A stretch of DNA of 64,000 bases, from positions 124,001 through 188,000 of the forward strand of contig CAWCRU010000009.1 of NCBI GenBank assembly GCA_963798075.1. The letters are read 5' to 3'. The notes beneath the pieces are model-generated. The model was not told the origin of the DNA. It searched no databases and saw only the letters and a program-made list of their open reading frames with translations. Position 1 is the stretch's first letter. The number at the start of each line of letters is the position of its first letter. Source of the DNA: DATAOG01 sp963798075 (lineage in GTDB: Bacteria > Pseudomonadota > Alphaproteobacteria > Geminicoccales > Geminicoccaceae). The translations under genes and the position numbers were made by a program. Positions 1 to 9,861 of this stretch are shown one piece after another.

Positions 1-705
1 GTCGCCGGCGCCGGCGGCAAGCGGCGTGCCCGCCCGGAGCCCGCTCGCCGCGGCGCCCTCGCGGCTGACGCAGGCCACCAGGCGCGCCGATTCGTGGGCT
101 TGCGGCAGCCAGTCGGACGCGATCGCGAGCGCCCCCAGCGCCTCTTGGGACCAGCGCCGGCGCTGCACGTCGAACAGGCCCGTGCCCGAGGCGTCGGTCA
201 CATCGGTCGCGAGCACGCCGGTCAGGCGCAACCTCAGGAAGTCCTTCGCCAGCAGGATCGTGCGCAGCCGCGCGTAGCGCTCCGGATGGTGGCGCCGCAG
301 CCAGAGGATCTTGGTCGCCGTGAACGCCGTCCGGATGTGGTTGCCGGTCCAGCCCGCGAGCGCATCGCCGAGCCGTTCCCTGATCTCGGCGCACTCGCGG
401 GTCGTGCGCTGATCGTTCCAGAGGATGGCCGGATGGAGCGGTCTCTGCTGCGCGCCCAGGACCACCGCGCTGTGCATCTGCCCGGTCAGGCCGACCGCCT
501 GCGGGACGAGGCCGCCCTCCAGCAGGGTCCGGCTGGTGGCCAGCAGCGCCTGCCACCAGACCTCGGGATCCTGCTCCGCCCAGCCGGCAAGCGGGGTTCG
601 CAGCGGATAGGAGCGCCGCGCGGCCTGGATCACCTTGCCGGCCTCGTCGACCAGCACGGCCTTGAGCCCCGACGTTCCGATATCGAACCCGATGGCGTGC
701 AGCAA
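1..705 (-). CDS. xylB: Xylulokinase (FGGY family), N-terminal part; runs off left edge
   Basis: ATP-dependent sugar kinase that would phosphorylate D-xylulose or a related ketose in the cytoplasm. About 235 N-terminal residues are visible: the phosphate-binding motif GFDIGTSG near the start, then GQMHSAVVL and LWNDQRTT, which are characteristic of XylB. The C-terminal half lies outside the window. A TTG start at 705 has a GGGGGAGG Shine-Dalgarno sequence about 7 bases upstream. An in-frame ATG at 747 is also open but has no comparable site, so TTG is preferred. It is the last visible gene of a minus-strand operon (binding protein, permeases, ATPase, oxidoreductase, PLP enzyme, kinase), which suggests that the imported sugar or polyol becomes a ketose before phosphorylation. 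Substrate specificity is inferred from family only. Confidence 0.88.
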   Translation of the reverse strand, partial: MLHAIGFDIGTSGLKAVLVDEAGKVIQAARRSYPLRTPLAGWAEQDPEVWWQALLATSRTLLEGGLVPQAVGLTGQMHSAVVLGAQQRPLHPAILWNDQRTTRECAEIRERLGDALAGWTGNHIRTAFTATKILWLRRHHPERYARLRTILLAKDFLRLRLTGVLATDVTDASGTGLFDVQRRRWSQEALGALAIASDWLPQAHESARLVACVSREGAAASGLRAGTPLAAGAGD

Positions 706-824
706 ACCAGCGCCTCCCCCGCTGCCTGGGCACGCACAGTATCGCATCCGGCGCCGCCAAAGGTCGCGCGCGAAATCAGGGCATCGGCCGCGGCGCTTAG
801 CTGGCCTGAGCGGGCTGCCGGGGG

Positions 825-1928
825 CTACTTGATCCTGCCGCGGGCGGCCACGCGCCAGAGCGCCTCGACGCGTCCGGCGCGCAGGCCCACGATCTCCTCG
901 TGGAGGTGCACCGTGGTGTCGGAATAGCCGACGATCAGCTCCACCTGGTCGCCGACCGCGGGCGTGGCACCCGGCGCTTCGAGCTCGATGGTCGTGTGCT
1001 CGGCGGACAGCCGCAACGAGCGTACCGCCGGCAGCCCCAGCGGCTCGGGCAGGGCGGCATCGCCGCTCATCGCCTTCTTGCCGGCATCGAGCACGATCCG
1101 CGTCGGCGTCGGCCGGCTCGTGACCGTGGTCAGGAGCGTGAGCGCAAAGGGCTGATCGAGGTGATAGTGGCTGCGGTAGTGCATGTCGCTGAAGATGGCG
1201 CCGCCCACCTGGACCTCGCTGACGCCCGGCTGGCGGACGCAGTGGGGAAAGGTGCCGGTGCCGCCGCAGCTGACGATCGGGGCGTCGTGGCCCGCGCGCC
1301 GGCAGTCCTCGGCGCTGGCGACCAGGAGGGCGATCGCCTCGGCCACGACCCGCTCCTTCTCGGAAGGGTCGGCGATCGCGACCGCGTGGCTCTCCCACCC
1401 CGTCACGCCCACGAAACGCAGACCCCCATGCTGCGCAATCGCCTCTGCCAGGGCTAGGGCCGGCGGTCCCGGCGGCACGCCCGCCCGGTTCATGCCGATG
1501 TTGACCTCGACGACGACCCGCAGCACGCGGCCGGCGGCCTGCGCCGCTTGCGCGAGCTCGGCAATGTTCGAAAGGCTGTCGACCGAGACGATCACCGGCG
1601 CGCGCCCCAGCAGCCGCATCAGGCGGCGCACCTTGGCGGGGCCCACGATCTGGTTTGCGATCAGGATCTCGGTGATGCCCGCATCGGCCATGACCTCGGC
1701 TTCGCCGAGCTTGGCGCAGGTGACGCCAAGCGCGCCCGCGGCGATCTGCCGGTGCGCGATCTCGGGCGTCTTGTGGCCTTTGATGTGCGGCCGCCAGCCG
1801 ACGCCGTGGCGGCGGCAGGCCTGGGCGATCCGGGCGATGTTCGCGTCCATCACGTCGAGGTCGACCAGGAGGGCCGGCGTCTCGAGGGCGGCCTTGGGCA
1901 GGCCGACCTGGCTCGCGGGCGCTGCCAT
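825..1928 (-). CDS. D-threonine aldolase / D-serine dehydratase-like PLP enzyme
   Basis: A 367-residue fold-type III (alanine-racemase-like barrel) PLP enzyme of the DSD1/D-threonine aldolase family. The N-terminal region carries the PLP-lysine segment PHIKGHKT near residue 45, and SCGGTGTF lies mid-protein. The C-terminal domain ends in a beta-rich segment containing DTTVHLHEE. In characterised relatives this part contains a metal-binding His-x-Cys or His-x-Asp pair; here the equivalent positions appear to read Y-S-D, so the histidine seems replaced (alignment from memory). The ATG at 1928 is preceded by GAGGAGG, and the start lies 11 bases after the upstream stop codon, so it is translated with the oxidoreductase gene. 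The open frame extends far upstream of 1928 but only as a shadow of that gene. Its role in a sugar operon is unclear; aldol cleavage or dehydration of a hydroxy-amino acid is possible. Confidence 0.85.
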   Translation of the reverse strand: MAAPASQVGLPKAALETPALLVDLDVMDANIARIAQACRRHGVGWRPHIKGHKTPEIAHRQIAAGALGVTCAKLGEAEVMADAGITEILIANQIVGPAKVRRLMRLLGRAPVIVSVDSLSNIAELAQAAQAAGRVLRVVVEVNIGMNRAGVPPGPPALALAEAIAQHGGLRFVGVTGWESHAVAIADPSEKERVVAEAIALLVASAEDCRRAGHDAPIVSCGGTGTFPHCVRQPGVSEVQVGGAIFSDMHYRSHYHLDQPFALTLLTTVTSRPTPTRIVLDAGKKAMSGDAALPEPLGLPAVRSLRLSAEHTTIELEAPGATPAVGDQVELIVGYSDTTVHLHEEIVGLRAGRVEALWRVAARGRIK

Positions 1929-1939
1929 CTGCGGCCTCC

Positions 1940-2962
1940 TCAGCCGGCGTCCGCGGCTTGATGGAGGCCCGCGGCCCAGTAGGCGTGCTCGACCAGCCGC
2001 AGCGTCTCGAGGTTGTCGGTGGCATCGGTCTCGAACGCGGCACCCGCGGCCAGGCACTCGACGAAATGGCGGATCGTGGCATCGAAGCTCGCCTGGTAGC
2101 CCTGGTCGAGGTCGAAGGCTTCGCTGCGCGGGCGTGGCCCGTCGAGGTGCAAGGTGCCGCCCTCGAAGGCGGCGCAGGCCTTGCTGCCGACGAGCTCCAG
2201 GCGGTCGCCCGTGCGCGGGCCGAGGCCTGGGGCCGCCATCGTGCCGCTGACCACCACGGGCGCGCCGGCTGCGGTCTCGAGGAACATGGCGGCGAGCGTC
2301 TCGCCCCGGACCTCGGAGAGGGTCCGCGCCGCGCGCGCGCTCACCACCCGCAACGGCCCGCAAAGGAAGCGCATGACGTCCAGATGGTGGATCAGGACCT
2401 CGGCGATCATCAGCCGCTCTTCGCCGGCCATGAAGGGCTGGCGCACCAGGGCGGGCGCCCGGCCGCTCGCGTCCGGCAGCAGGCCCGAGGACATCATGGT
2501 CATCTGGGCGTGCAGGATCTGGCCGAGCTCGCCGTCCGCGATCCAGCGGCCGAGCGTGCGATACCAGGGCCGGAAGCGCCAGTTCTCGTGCACCATGAGG
2601 CGGACGCGGCGGCCGAGCCGGCCGAGCAGCGCCTCACCCTCCGCGAGCGTCGGCGTCAGCGGCTTCTGGCACAGGACGTCGATCCCGCGCGCCGCCGCGG
2701 CCTCGACCCAGGCCGCATGCTCCTGCCGGGGTGCTGCGACATCGAGGGCCGCGATCCCGGCCTGATCGAGCATCGCCGCGGCGTCCGTGAAGACGGCATC
2801 GATCCCGAACTCGGCAGCACGGCTCTCTGCGCGTTCGCGGTCGGGATCAAAGACCGCGACGACGCGGGCGGCGGGCGCGACGCTTCGCCAGGCGACCAGG
2901 TGATGCCAGCTGATCATGCCGGCCCCGGCGAGAGCCACGTTCAGCGGTTGCGGGTCGGCCAT
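1940..2962 (-). CDS. Gfo/Idh/MocA family NAD(P)-dependent oxidoreductase
   Basis: Predicted cytoplasmic sugar or inositol dehydrogenase of 340 residues. The N-terminal Rossmann motif is GAGMISWHH, and the family's EKP-type motif appears as CQKPLTPT near residue 95. The C-terminal half is the usual alpha/beta dimerisation domain. The start is set at ATG 2962, which has GGAGGA seven bases upstream. An in-frame ATG at 2986 overlaps the ATPase stop codon but lacks a good ribosome-binding site. It lies directly downstream of a carbohydrate ABC transporter and upstream of a PLP enzyme and xylulokinase, so it probably oxidises the imported sugar, polyol or derivative. The exact substrate cannot be read from sequence. 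Confidence 0.9.
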   Translation of the reverse strand: MADPQPLNVALAGAGMISWHHLVAWRSVAPAARVVAVFDPDRERAESRAAEFGIDAVFTDAAAMLDQAGIAALDVAAPRQEHAAWVEAAAARGIDVLCQKPLTPTLAEGEALLGRLGRRVRLMVHENWRFRPWYRTLGRWIADGELGQILHAQMTMMSSGLLPDASGRAPALVRQPFMAGEERLMIAEVLIHHLDVMRFLCGPLRVVSARAARTLSEVRGETLAAMFLETAAGAPVVVSGTMAAPGLGPRTGDRLELVGSKACAAFEGGTLHLDGPRPRSEAFDLDQGYQASFDATIRHFVECLAAGAAFETDATDNLETLRLVEHAYWAAGLHQAADAG

Positions 2963-2985
2963 GGGCTGTCCTCCGAAGGGCGGCA

Positions 2986-4105
<1,120 letters not shown>

Positions 4106-4113
4106 ATGGTCTC

Positions 4114-4956
4114 CTAGCGCACGGCGCCGGCCGTCATGCCCTTGACCAGCGCTTCGGAGAACAGGGCATAAAGGAGGATGATCGGCGCGATCGCGATCAT
4201 GAGGCCGGTTGCGACCATGCCGACGTCGAGCTGGTGGCCGCCCATGAAGTGCATGATGCCGAGCGGCAAGGTGCGGCGGCTGTCCTCGGTCAGCAGCACG
4301 ACCGCATAGAGGAACTCGTTCCACAGGATGATGCCGTTCAGGATCACCGTGGTGACCACCGCCGGCAGGCCCACCGGCAGCGTGATCCGCCAGAAGATCT
4401 CGAGGTCGGCGTAGCCGTCCATCCGCGCCGCGTCGAACAGGTCCTGCGGGATCTGGACGAAGAAGCCCTCGAGGATATAGACGGTCATCGCAAGCTGAGT
4501 GGCGACATAGACGATCGTGAGGCCTTGCAGCGTGTTGTAGAGCCCGAAGTCGACCATGATCTGAAACAGCGACAGGATCAGCAGCTGCGGCGGCAGGACC
4601 ATGCCGGAGAGGATGACGAAGCGGACGGCGCGGCTGCCGCGGAAGCGGTAGCGGGCGAGACAATGCGCCGCCATCGCGCCGATCACGGTCACCAGCGCCA
4701 CGGCGCTTGTGACCACGATCAGGCTGTTCCAGAAATAGGTGCCGTAGTTCGAGCTGACCCAGGCCTGCGCGAATTTCTCGAAGTGGAGCGTCGCCGGCCA
4801 GGCGTAGGGGTTGGCGAAGATTTCCGCCGTCGTGCGCAGCGACATGGCCGCGACCCACAGGAACGGGCCGCCGGTCACGATCGTGTAGAGCACGAGAAAG
4901 AGCAGCAACGGCGTCCGCCTGAGATGGGCGAGCCAGAGCGCGCTCTGCCGTGCCAT
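4114..4956 (-). CDS. Carbohydrate ABC transporter permease, MalG type
   Basis: Inner-membrane permease of 280 residues with six predicted helices. The EAA-type cytoplasmic loop that contacts the ATPase is seen as DGYADLEIFWRITLPVGLP in the C-terminal third. The first helix (LLLFLVLYTIVTGGPFL) and a final KGMTAGAVR tail are typical of the COG0395 family. ATG 4956 follows the preceding permease stop (4957-4959) with no gap. It pairs with the MalF-type permease at 4957-5910 and the binding protein at 5970-7265. Confidence 0.93.
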   Translation of the reverse strand: MARQSALWLAHLRRTPLLLFLVLYTIVTGGPFLWVAAMSLRTTAEIFANPYAWPATLHFEKFAQAWVSSNYGTYFWNSLIVVTSAVALVTVIGAMAAHCLARYRFRGSRAVRFVILSGMVLPPQLLILSLFQIMVDFGLYNTLQGLTIVYVATQLAMTVYILEGFFVQIPQDLFDAARMDGYADLEIFWRITLPVGLPAVVTTVILNGIILWNEFLYAVVLLTEDSRRTLPLGIMHFMGGHQLDVGMVATGLMIAIAPIILLYALFSEALVKGMTAGAVR

Positions 4957-5910
4957 CTAGAACTCCAGCCGGTCGCGCTGGCGCAACAGGCGCGTCATCA
5001 GGGCGACGAAGATCAGGATCATCGCGAACCACAGGACTGCGATCGCCGATGGATAGCCGAGATCGAAGGTGTTCCAGTTGAAGGCGCGCTTGTAGACGTA
5101 GGTCGAGACGGTCTCGGTCGACCATAAGCGGGCCGCCGCCGGTCATGATCCAGATCAGATCGAAGACCATCATCTTGCCGATGAAGGACAGCACCAGGAG
5201 GTTGACCAAGCGTCGGCCGCAGCATCGGCATGATGATGTAGACGAGCTTGGCCCACCAGCCGCAATAATCGAGCTCGGCGGCGCCCAGCACCTCGTCCGG
5301 CAGCGCGTAGAGGGCGGCCAGGCAAATGATCATGTTGAAGCCGAGCCATTTCCACAAGTGGGTGACGAGCACGGCCCAGAGGGCGGTGTGCGGATCGCCG
5401 AGCCAGGAGTGCTCGAGCTGGCCCAGACCCAGCCAGCGCAGCAGGAGGTTCAAAACACCCCAGTCGTAATCGTAGATCCAGACCCAGATGATGCCGACGA
5501 CGACATAGGACATCAGCACCGGCGTGAACCAGACGATGCGCCAGAGGCGGGCAAAGGGCGCTTTCGAGAACAGGCAGAGCGCCAGCAGCAGGCCGCCCGC
5601 GACATCGGCGACCGTGCCGATGAGCGCGAACAGGGCGGTGTTGCGGACTGCCTTCCAGAAGGTGTGGTCCTGGCTCAGCAGAGCGGCGAAGTTCTGGCCG
5701 CCCACGAAGGTTGCGACGTTGTGCGGGCCGATCGTATGCACGCTGTTGTAGAAGGTGCGCAGCACCGGATAGATCATGAAGGTCGCGTAGAGCGAGCAAC
5801 GCCGGCGCGAGAAAGACGGCAAGCACGGTCCACGTGGTCTGACGCGCGTCGACGATGCCGCCGCGGGCCGCGCGCCTGAGGGCGCTGCCGGCATTCCATG
5901 TCATCGTCAT
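4957..5910 (-). pseudogene. Carbohydrate ABC transporter permease, MalF type, three frameshifts
   Basis: Inner-membrane permease partner of the MalG-type subunit, about 316 residues after repair. The N-terminus (MTMTWNAGSALRR, then WTVLAVFLAPALLAL) starts at ATG 5910. The frame breaks near 5797, continues through FMIYPVLRTFYNS and the EAA loop region (GAAELDYCGWWAKL), breaks again near 5210 before VNLLVLSFIGKMMVFD, and a third time near 5125 before TETVSTYVYKRAFNW. It ends with RLLRQRDRLEF. Each break is explained by one extra G or C, giving a net shift of zero. The protein is full length in family terms with no missing segment, so assembly error is more likely than loss of function. Confidence 0.83.
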
Positions 5911-5917
5911 CGATCTG

Positions 5918-5937
5918 TCCGGCGCTGCGCGTCCGGA
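5918..5937 (-). other. Small stem-loop between binding-protein and permease genes
   Basis: Lies in the 59-base gap between the binding-protein gene and the MalF-type permease. The arms TCCGGCGC and GCG(T)CCGGA pair with a TGC loop and one bulged base. Intercistronic hairpins at this position often stabilise the binding-protein message or reduce read-through. There is no T-run, so it is not a clear terminator. Confidence 0.35.
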
Positions 5938-5969
5938 GCCAAGGGCGCGAGTATCGTTCCGCCCGGGTC

Positions 5970-7265
5970 TCAGCCCTTGAAGCAGGCCTGGTCCATCATG
6001 CCGATCGCCTCGTCGACCGAGATCAGCCCGCCCGGGAACGCCGAGTTCATCACCTGGCTGAAGGCGTCCTTGCACTCGGGCTGCATGTGGTCGAGCGGCA
6101 TGCCCACGAAATACTTGGCGCCCTCCTGGCGCGCCATCAACTCGGTGAAGTAAGCGGCGTAGGGGCCGGTGAACGAGGTGGCGCCGGTCTTGACCGCGGT
6201 CTGGAGATAGATGGTCTCGAGCCACATCTTGCCCATCTCTGGGGTCGACATGGCGTTCAGGTATTCGGCCGCCTCGTGCGGATGCTTGCTCGCGGCGTTG
6301 ATCGCGAAGCTCGCCCCGATGCCGAGCGTCTCGCATTCGTTGCAGGCGCCGCCGTCCATGGCTGCGAACCGCATGATGCCGAGCGGGAAATCGGCCGGCT
6401 GGCCGCCGTTCTCGACCGGCACGAAGGCGCGGCCCGTGTACCAGCTGCCCATCGGCAGCATCAGGGCCCCGGGCTTCTGGTAGAAGTAATAGTGGGACTC
6501 GCCGAGCTTCACGGTCATGAAGTTCTTGGGATAGGCGCCGGCGTCGACCAGCTCCTTTACCCATCGGAAGACCTCGACGACCCGCGGATCCTTGAAGGCG
6601 AGCTTGCCGTCGAGCAGCTTGCCGTAGTCATCGGGGCCGAGCTCGTGCAGCAGGGCCTCCTGCAAAACATAGGCGCCGGGATAGGGCCGGTCACCGACGC
6701 CCTGGGCAATCGGCGTGATCTTGGCGGCCGCGGCTTTCTTGACGAGGTCGAGGAACTGCGCCTGGCCGAGCTGGCCGCTGTCCGGCAAAGTCGCGCCCAG
6801 CTGCTTCAAGATGTCCTTATTGTAGTAGATCTCGTTGGTATAGGCCTCCTGCGGCAGGGCCCAGGTCTTGCCGTCATGGGTCCACACCGCGCGCGCCCAG
6901 TCGTTGATCGTGCTCCAGTCGACGAGATCGTCGAGCGGCAGGATGTAACCGTTGGTGATGTACTCGGTCTGGTCGGGCTCGAGATAAAAGAGGTCGGGGC
7001 CCTGGCCGGCCGGCAGCGCGGTCTTGAGGGCCGCATAGAGAGCGTTCTTCTCGTACCAGGTGATCTTCACCTGCAGGCCGGGGTGGGCCTTTTCCAGATT
7101 GCGCGCGGCGGTCTCGCGAAACGCGACCTTGGCCGGCTCATCGGCCTCGTGGCTCCAGACCGTGATCGTCACGTCCTCGGCGTTCGCGGCCCGCCCACCC
7201 CAGCCGACAGCTGCCGCGGCGGCCAGCGCCGCCGCAAAGCAGGCTCCCTTGAAGCTCGTCGTCAT
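5970..7265 (-). CDS. Extracellular carbohydrate-binding protein of ABC transporter (family 1)
   Basis: Periplasmic solute receptor for the permeases downstream, about 431 residues. Residues 1-28 form a Sec signal peptide (MTTSFKGACFAAALAAAAAV...) with probable cleavage at ANA|ED. The mature part begins VTITVWSHEADEP and has the family 1 lobe motif PDLFYLEPDQTEY followed by YITNGYILPLDDL. ATG 7265 is chosen because the signal peptide begins there; an in-frame extension to 7325 adds non-signal sequence. It is the first gene of the minus-strand operon ending in xylB. Ligand unknown, probably a sugar or polyol given the neighbours. Confidence 0.92.
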   Translation of the reverse strand: MTTSFKGACFAAALAAAAAVGWGGRAANAEDVTITVWSHEADEPAKVAFRETAARNLEKAHPGLQVKITWYEKNALYAALKTALPAGQGPDLFYLEPDQTEYITNGYILPLDDLVDWSTINDWARAVWTHDGKTWALPQEAYTNEIYYNKDILKQLGATLPDSGQLGQAQFLDLVKKAAAAKITPIAQGVGDRPYPGAYVLQEALLHELGPDDYGKLLDGKLAFKDPRVVEVFRWVKELVDAGAYPKNFMTVKLGESHYYFYQKPGALMLPMGSWYTGRAFVPVENGGQPADFPLGIMRFAAMDGGACNECETLGIGASFAINAASKHPHEAAEYLNAMSTPEMGKMWLETIYLQTAVKTGATSFTGPYAAYFTELMARQEGAKYFVGMPLDHMQPECKDAFSQVMNSAFPGGLISVDEAIGMMDQACFKG

Positions 7266-7673
7266 CCTACGGCATCCCCCCTGCTCGGCCGCGCGGTCGA
7301 AGGCCCGCTCCGGCGCAGCGCTCAATTCAATCGAACGGGCCCTTGCCGGTCACGGTAGGTCACGCCCGAAATCGAAGTCAATTGATTAGCTCAAAGGCCC
7401 CCTCGCCCGATCGCCGCGGCCGCGGGCCAGGCTGAGGTCGGATGCGACATGATCTCGCGCCGGGCAGAATGCGGCCAAGGGCAACGCTCGCAGCGTGACA
7501 GGGCGGCTTCTGCTTGCTATATCGACCACGTCTGCCGGCCCGCTGTTCAGCGGACCTTCTATAGAACGGCCGACGACGCGGGGTTGCGGCCGCCAGCCCG
7601 ACCGCTGCTGCCGATCTTGCGCCGGGGGCGCGTTCCCATCTTTTGCCTCAACAGGCCGGAACCGAAACGGGCC
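7266..7673. other. Intergenic region upstream of the sugar ABC operon
   Basis: A 408-base gap between the binding-protein start (minus) and a small possible plus-strand gene. It must hold the operon promoter; a weak candidate is listed separately. No regulator gene and no convincing longer operator was seen. Open frames crossing it lack coding features or ribosome-binding sites. Confidence 0.5.
7352..7381 (-). promoter_or_regulatory. Candidate sigma-70 promoter for the sugar ABC operon
   Basis: On the minus strand TTGACT (7381-7376) is followed 18 bases later by TACCGT (7357-7352), about 90 bases before the binding-protein ATG. The -35 overlaps the 8-base palindrome TCAATTGA. The -10 is poor, so this is tentative. 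Confidence 0.3.
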
Positions 7674-7907
7674 ATGCGAACGATCTTCGTCCTAGTCACC
7701 AACGAGGCGGCGCCCTCCTACGCGCCGGTACACGCCACCCCGATCACGTCGACGACCTTCAGCATCGAGAGCGTCCATCCGGACTTCGTCGACGCCACGC
7801 TCGAGTTCGGCGCCGGCGACAACGTGCGCTGCAGGACGATCCGGCTGCTGGGCCCCGGCGAGGCGAACGCGCGCCAGCGGATGGTCGCGGTCGCGCGGAT
7901 AGCGTGA
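7674..7907 (+). CDS. Small hypothetical protein
   Basis: Possible 77-residue soluble protein beginning MRTIFVLVTNEAAPSYAP and ending MVAVARIA. It has alternating hydrophobic strands and no signal peptide or known motif. ATG 7674 is preceded by GGCCGG and GAAACGGG, a weak ribosome-binding context. Its amino-acid composition is less arginine-rich than the shadow frames around it, which is the main reason to list it. Not recognised; it may not be a real gene. Confidence 0.35.
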   Translation: MRTIFVLVTNEAAPSYAPVHATPITSTTFSIESVHPDFVDATLEFGAGDNVRCRTIRLLGPGEANARQRMVAVARIA

Positions 7908-8212
7908 GCGGCTGAAGGCTCCGCCGGCCCCCTTGCGCTTGCCGGCGCGACCGCGCTTTGCGCTTGCGTTCGCCAAGTCGTTTGCTAAGTTCCTAATCTA
8001 CAATCGTGGCTAGAACATTGCGAATACAAACCTGTGCGTTCAGGTGAATTCTATTGTCGATCGGCGCTCGAGGGGGCGGGCGGAGGCGATGCTCAGGGCG
8101 GCGAGAACCGAAGCTCTACCTGCGCCGATGATGCTGTGGGCAGCTACGGGCGGCGCATCGGCATGCGGACGTCGATGCGCCCTGTTGGCGGGTTGCGGCG
8201 GTCGCAGCCGGC
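7908..8212. other. Intergenic region upstream of the RND efflux operon
   Basis: A 305-base gap. It contains a locally AT-rich stretch (7980-8030) with a good -10-like TACAAT at 7999-8004 but no matching -35 at the usual distance. It is the likely promoter region for the efflux genes. No TetR or MarR-type regulator gene is adjacent and no clear palindrome was found. Confidence 0.4.
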
Positions 8213-9841
8213 ATGGGTGACGAGCCGCCCTGCCCGGGCGCGGCCACGGCCGGGCGGCGTGCCCGCCGGGCGGCTGCCCTGCTCCTTTTGGCGCTCGCGG
8301 GGTGCGCCAAGGTGGGGCCGGACTTCGTGCAGCCCAATGCCCCGGTGGCCTCGAGCTGGCTGGCTGCCGATGACCCGCGGATCGTCAGCAGCGCGCCCGA
8401 GGACCCCGCCTGGTGGCGCCGGTTCGACGATCCCAAGCTCACCAACCTGATCAAGATCGCGCAGGAGCAGAACCCGAGCGTGCAGATTGCGGGCGTGCGG
8501 GTCCTCCAGGCGCGGGCGCAACTCGGCGCCGCGATCGGCGATCTCTACCCGCAAAAGCAGCAGCTGTCGGGCGAGCTGACCTACAAACGCCTGAGCGATC
8601 ACGACTCGCCGGGCGGCCTCAGGCGCAACGAGGCGGAGAACCTCTCGCTGCTGAGCAGCAACAACAGCTTCTGGTTCACGCAGTTCGGCTTCGGCGCGAG
8701 TTGGGAATTGGATCTGTGGGGCAAGTTCCGGCGCGCCATCGAGGCGTCGGATGCCAACCTCATGGCATCGATCGCCAACTACGACGAGGCGCTCGTCAGC
8801 CTGACCGCCCAGGTGGCGAGCACCTACGTCAACATCCGGACCTTCGAGGAACGCCTGCGCATCGCGCGCGAGAACGTCAAGGCCCAAGAGCAGACCCTGG
8901 ACGTGGCCGAGATCCGGTTCCGCAACGGCGAGGTGAGCGAGACCGACAGTCAGCAGGCGAAGTCGGAGTACGCCCAGACCCGAAGCCAGATCCCGCAGCT
9001 GGAGATCGGGCTGCGCCAGAACCAGCATGCGCTCAGCACCCTGCTCGGCCGGCCGCCTTCGGACCTTGCGGACCTGCTCGGCGCCGGCGGGCCGGTCCCG
9101 GCGGCGCCGGCGCAAGTTGCGATCGGCATTCCGGCCGAGCTTTTGCGCAGGCGGCCGGACATCCGCAGCGCCGAGCAGCAGGCGGCGTCGCAGTCGGCCC
9201 TGATCGGCGCCACCAAGGCCGATCTCTATCCGGCGTTCTCGCTGAGCGGCACCTTTGGTTTTTTGTCGACCGACGTCGGCAACTCCGATCTCAGCAACGC
9301 GTTCGACTGGAAGAGCCGGGTCGTCTCGTTCGGCCCGGCGGTGGTCTGGAACGTCTTCAACTACGGTCAGATCACCAACCAGGTCCGCGCCCAGGACGCG
9401 GCCTTCCAGGCGGCGGTCCTGTCCTATCAGAACACGGTGCTCCAGGCCCAGCAGGAGGTCGAGGACGGGCTCGTGAGCTTCCTCGGCGCGCAGGAGACCG
9501 TGGCGCTGCTGAGCGAGGGGGTGGCGGCGGCCCGGCGCTCGGTCGATCTGGCCGCGACCCAGTACCGTGCGGGCGCCGCCAGCTATACCACGGTGCTGAC
9601 CGCGCAGCAGAACCTGCTCGCGCAACAGGATCAGCTGGCGGTCACCCAAGGCAGCGTCGCGCAGGGGCTGATCTCGCTCTACCGCGCGCTCGGCGGCGGC
9701 TGGGAGACGAGGGAGGATCAGGACTTCGTCCGTGCCGACATCGAGGAGGCGATGGCCAGACGCACCAATTGGGGCGGGCTGCTGCAGGAGACGTCCGGCA
9801 AGGAGGCTGCGGCCGCCCCGATCCCGGCGCCGGCGTTCTAA
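8213..9841 (+). CDS. RND efflux outer-membrane lipoprotein (NodT/OprM family)
   Basis: Outer-membrane channel of a tripartite efflux pump, 542 residues. The N-terminus is a lipoprotein signal with lipobox LAGC (ALLLLALAGCAKVGPDF), so the mature protein is lipid-anchored at Cys. The duplicated OEP repeat is visible as two long coiled-coil halves, one around SLTAQVASTYVNIRTFEERL and one around VLSYQNTVLQAQQEVEDGL, with family signature GIPAELLRRRPDIRSAEQQ near residue 305. Stop at 9841; the adaptor gene begins about 20 bases later, so the three pump genes form one operon. Confidence 0.93.
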   Translation: MGDEPPCPGAATAGRRARRAAALLLLALAGCAKVGPDFVQPNAPVASSWLAADDPRIVSSAPEDPAWWRRFDDPKLTNLIKIAQEQNPSVQIAGVRVLQARAQLGAAIGDLYPQKQQLSGELTYKRLSDHDSPGGLRRNEAENLSLLSSNNSFWFTQFGFGASWELDLWGKFRRAIEASDANLMASIANYDEALVSLTAQVASTYVNIRTFEERLRIARENVKAQEQTLDVAEIRFRNGEVSETDSQQAKSEYAQTRSQIPQLEIGLRQNQHALSTLLGRPPSDLADLLGAGGPVPAAPAQVAIGIPAELLRRRPDIRSAEQQAASQSALIGATKADLYPAFSLSGTFGFLSTDVGNSDLSNAFDWKSRVVSFGPAVVWNVFNYGQITNQVRAQDAAFQAAVLSYQNTVLQAQQEVEDGLVSFLGAQETVALLSEGVAAARRSVDLAATQYRAGAASYTTVLTAQQNLLAQQDQLAVTQGSVAQGLISLYRALGGGWETREDQDFVRADIEEAMARRTNWGGLLQETSGKEAAAAPIPAPAF

Positions 9842-9861
9842 CCGCCGATGGGGTGCGAAGC

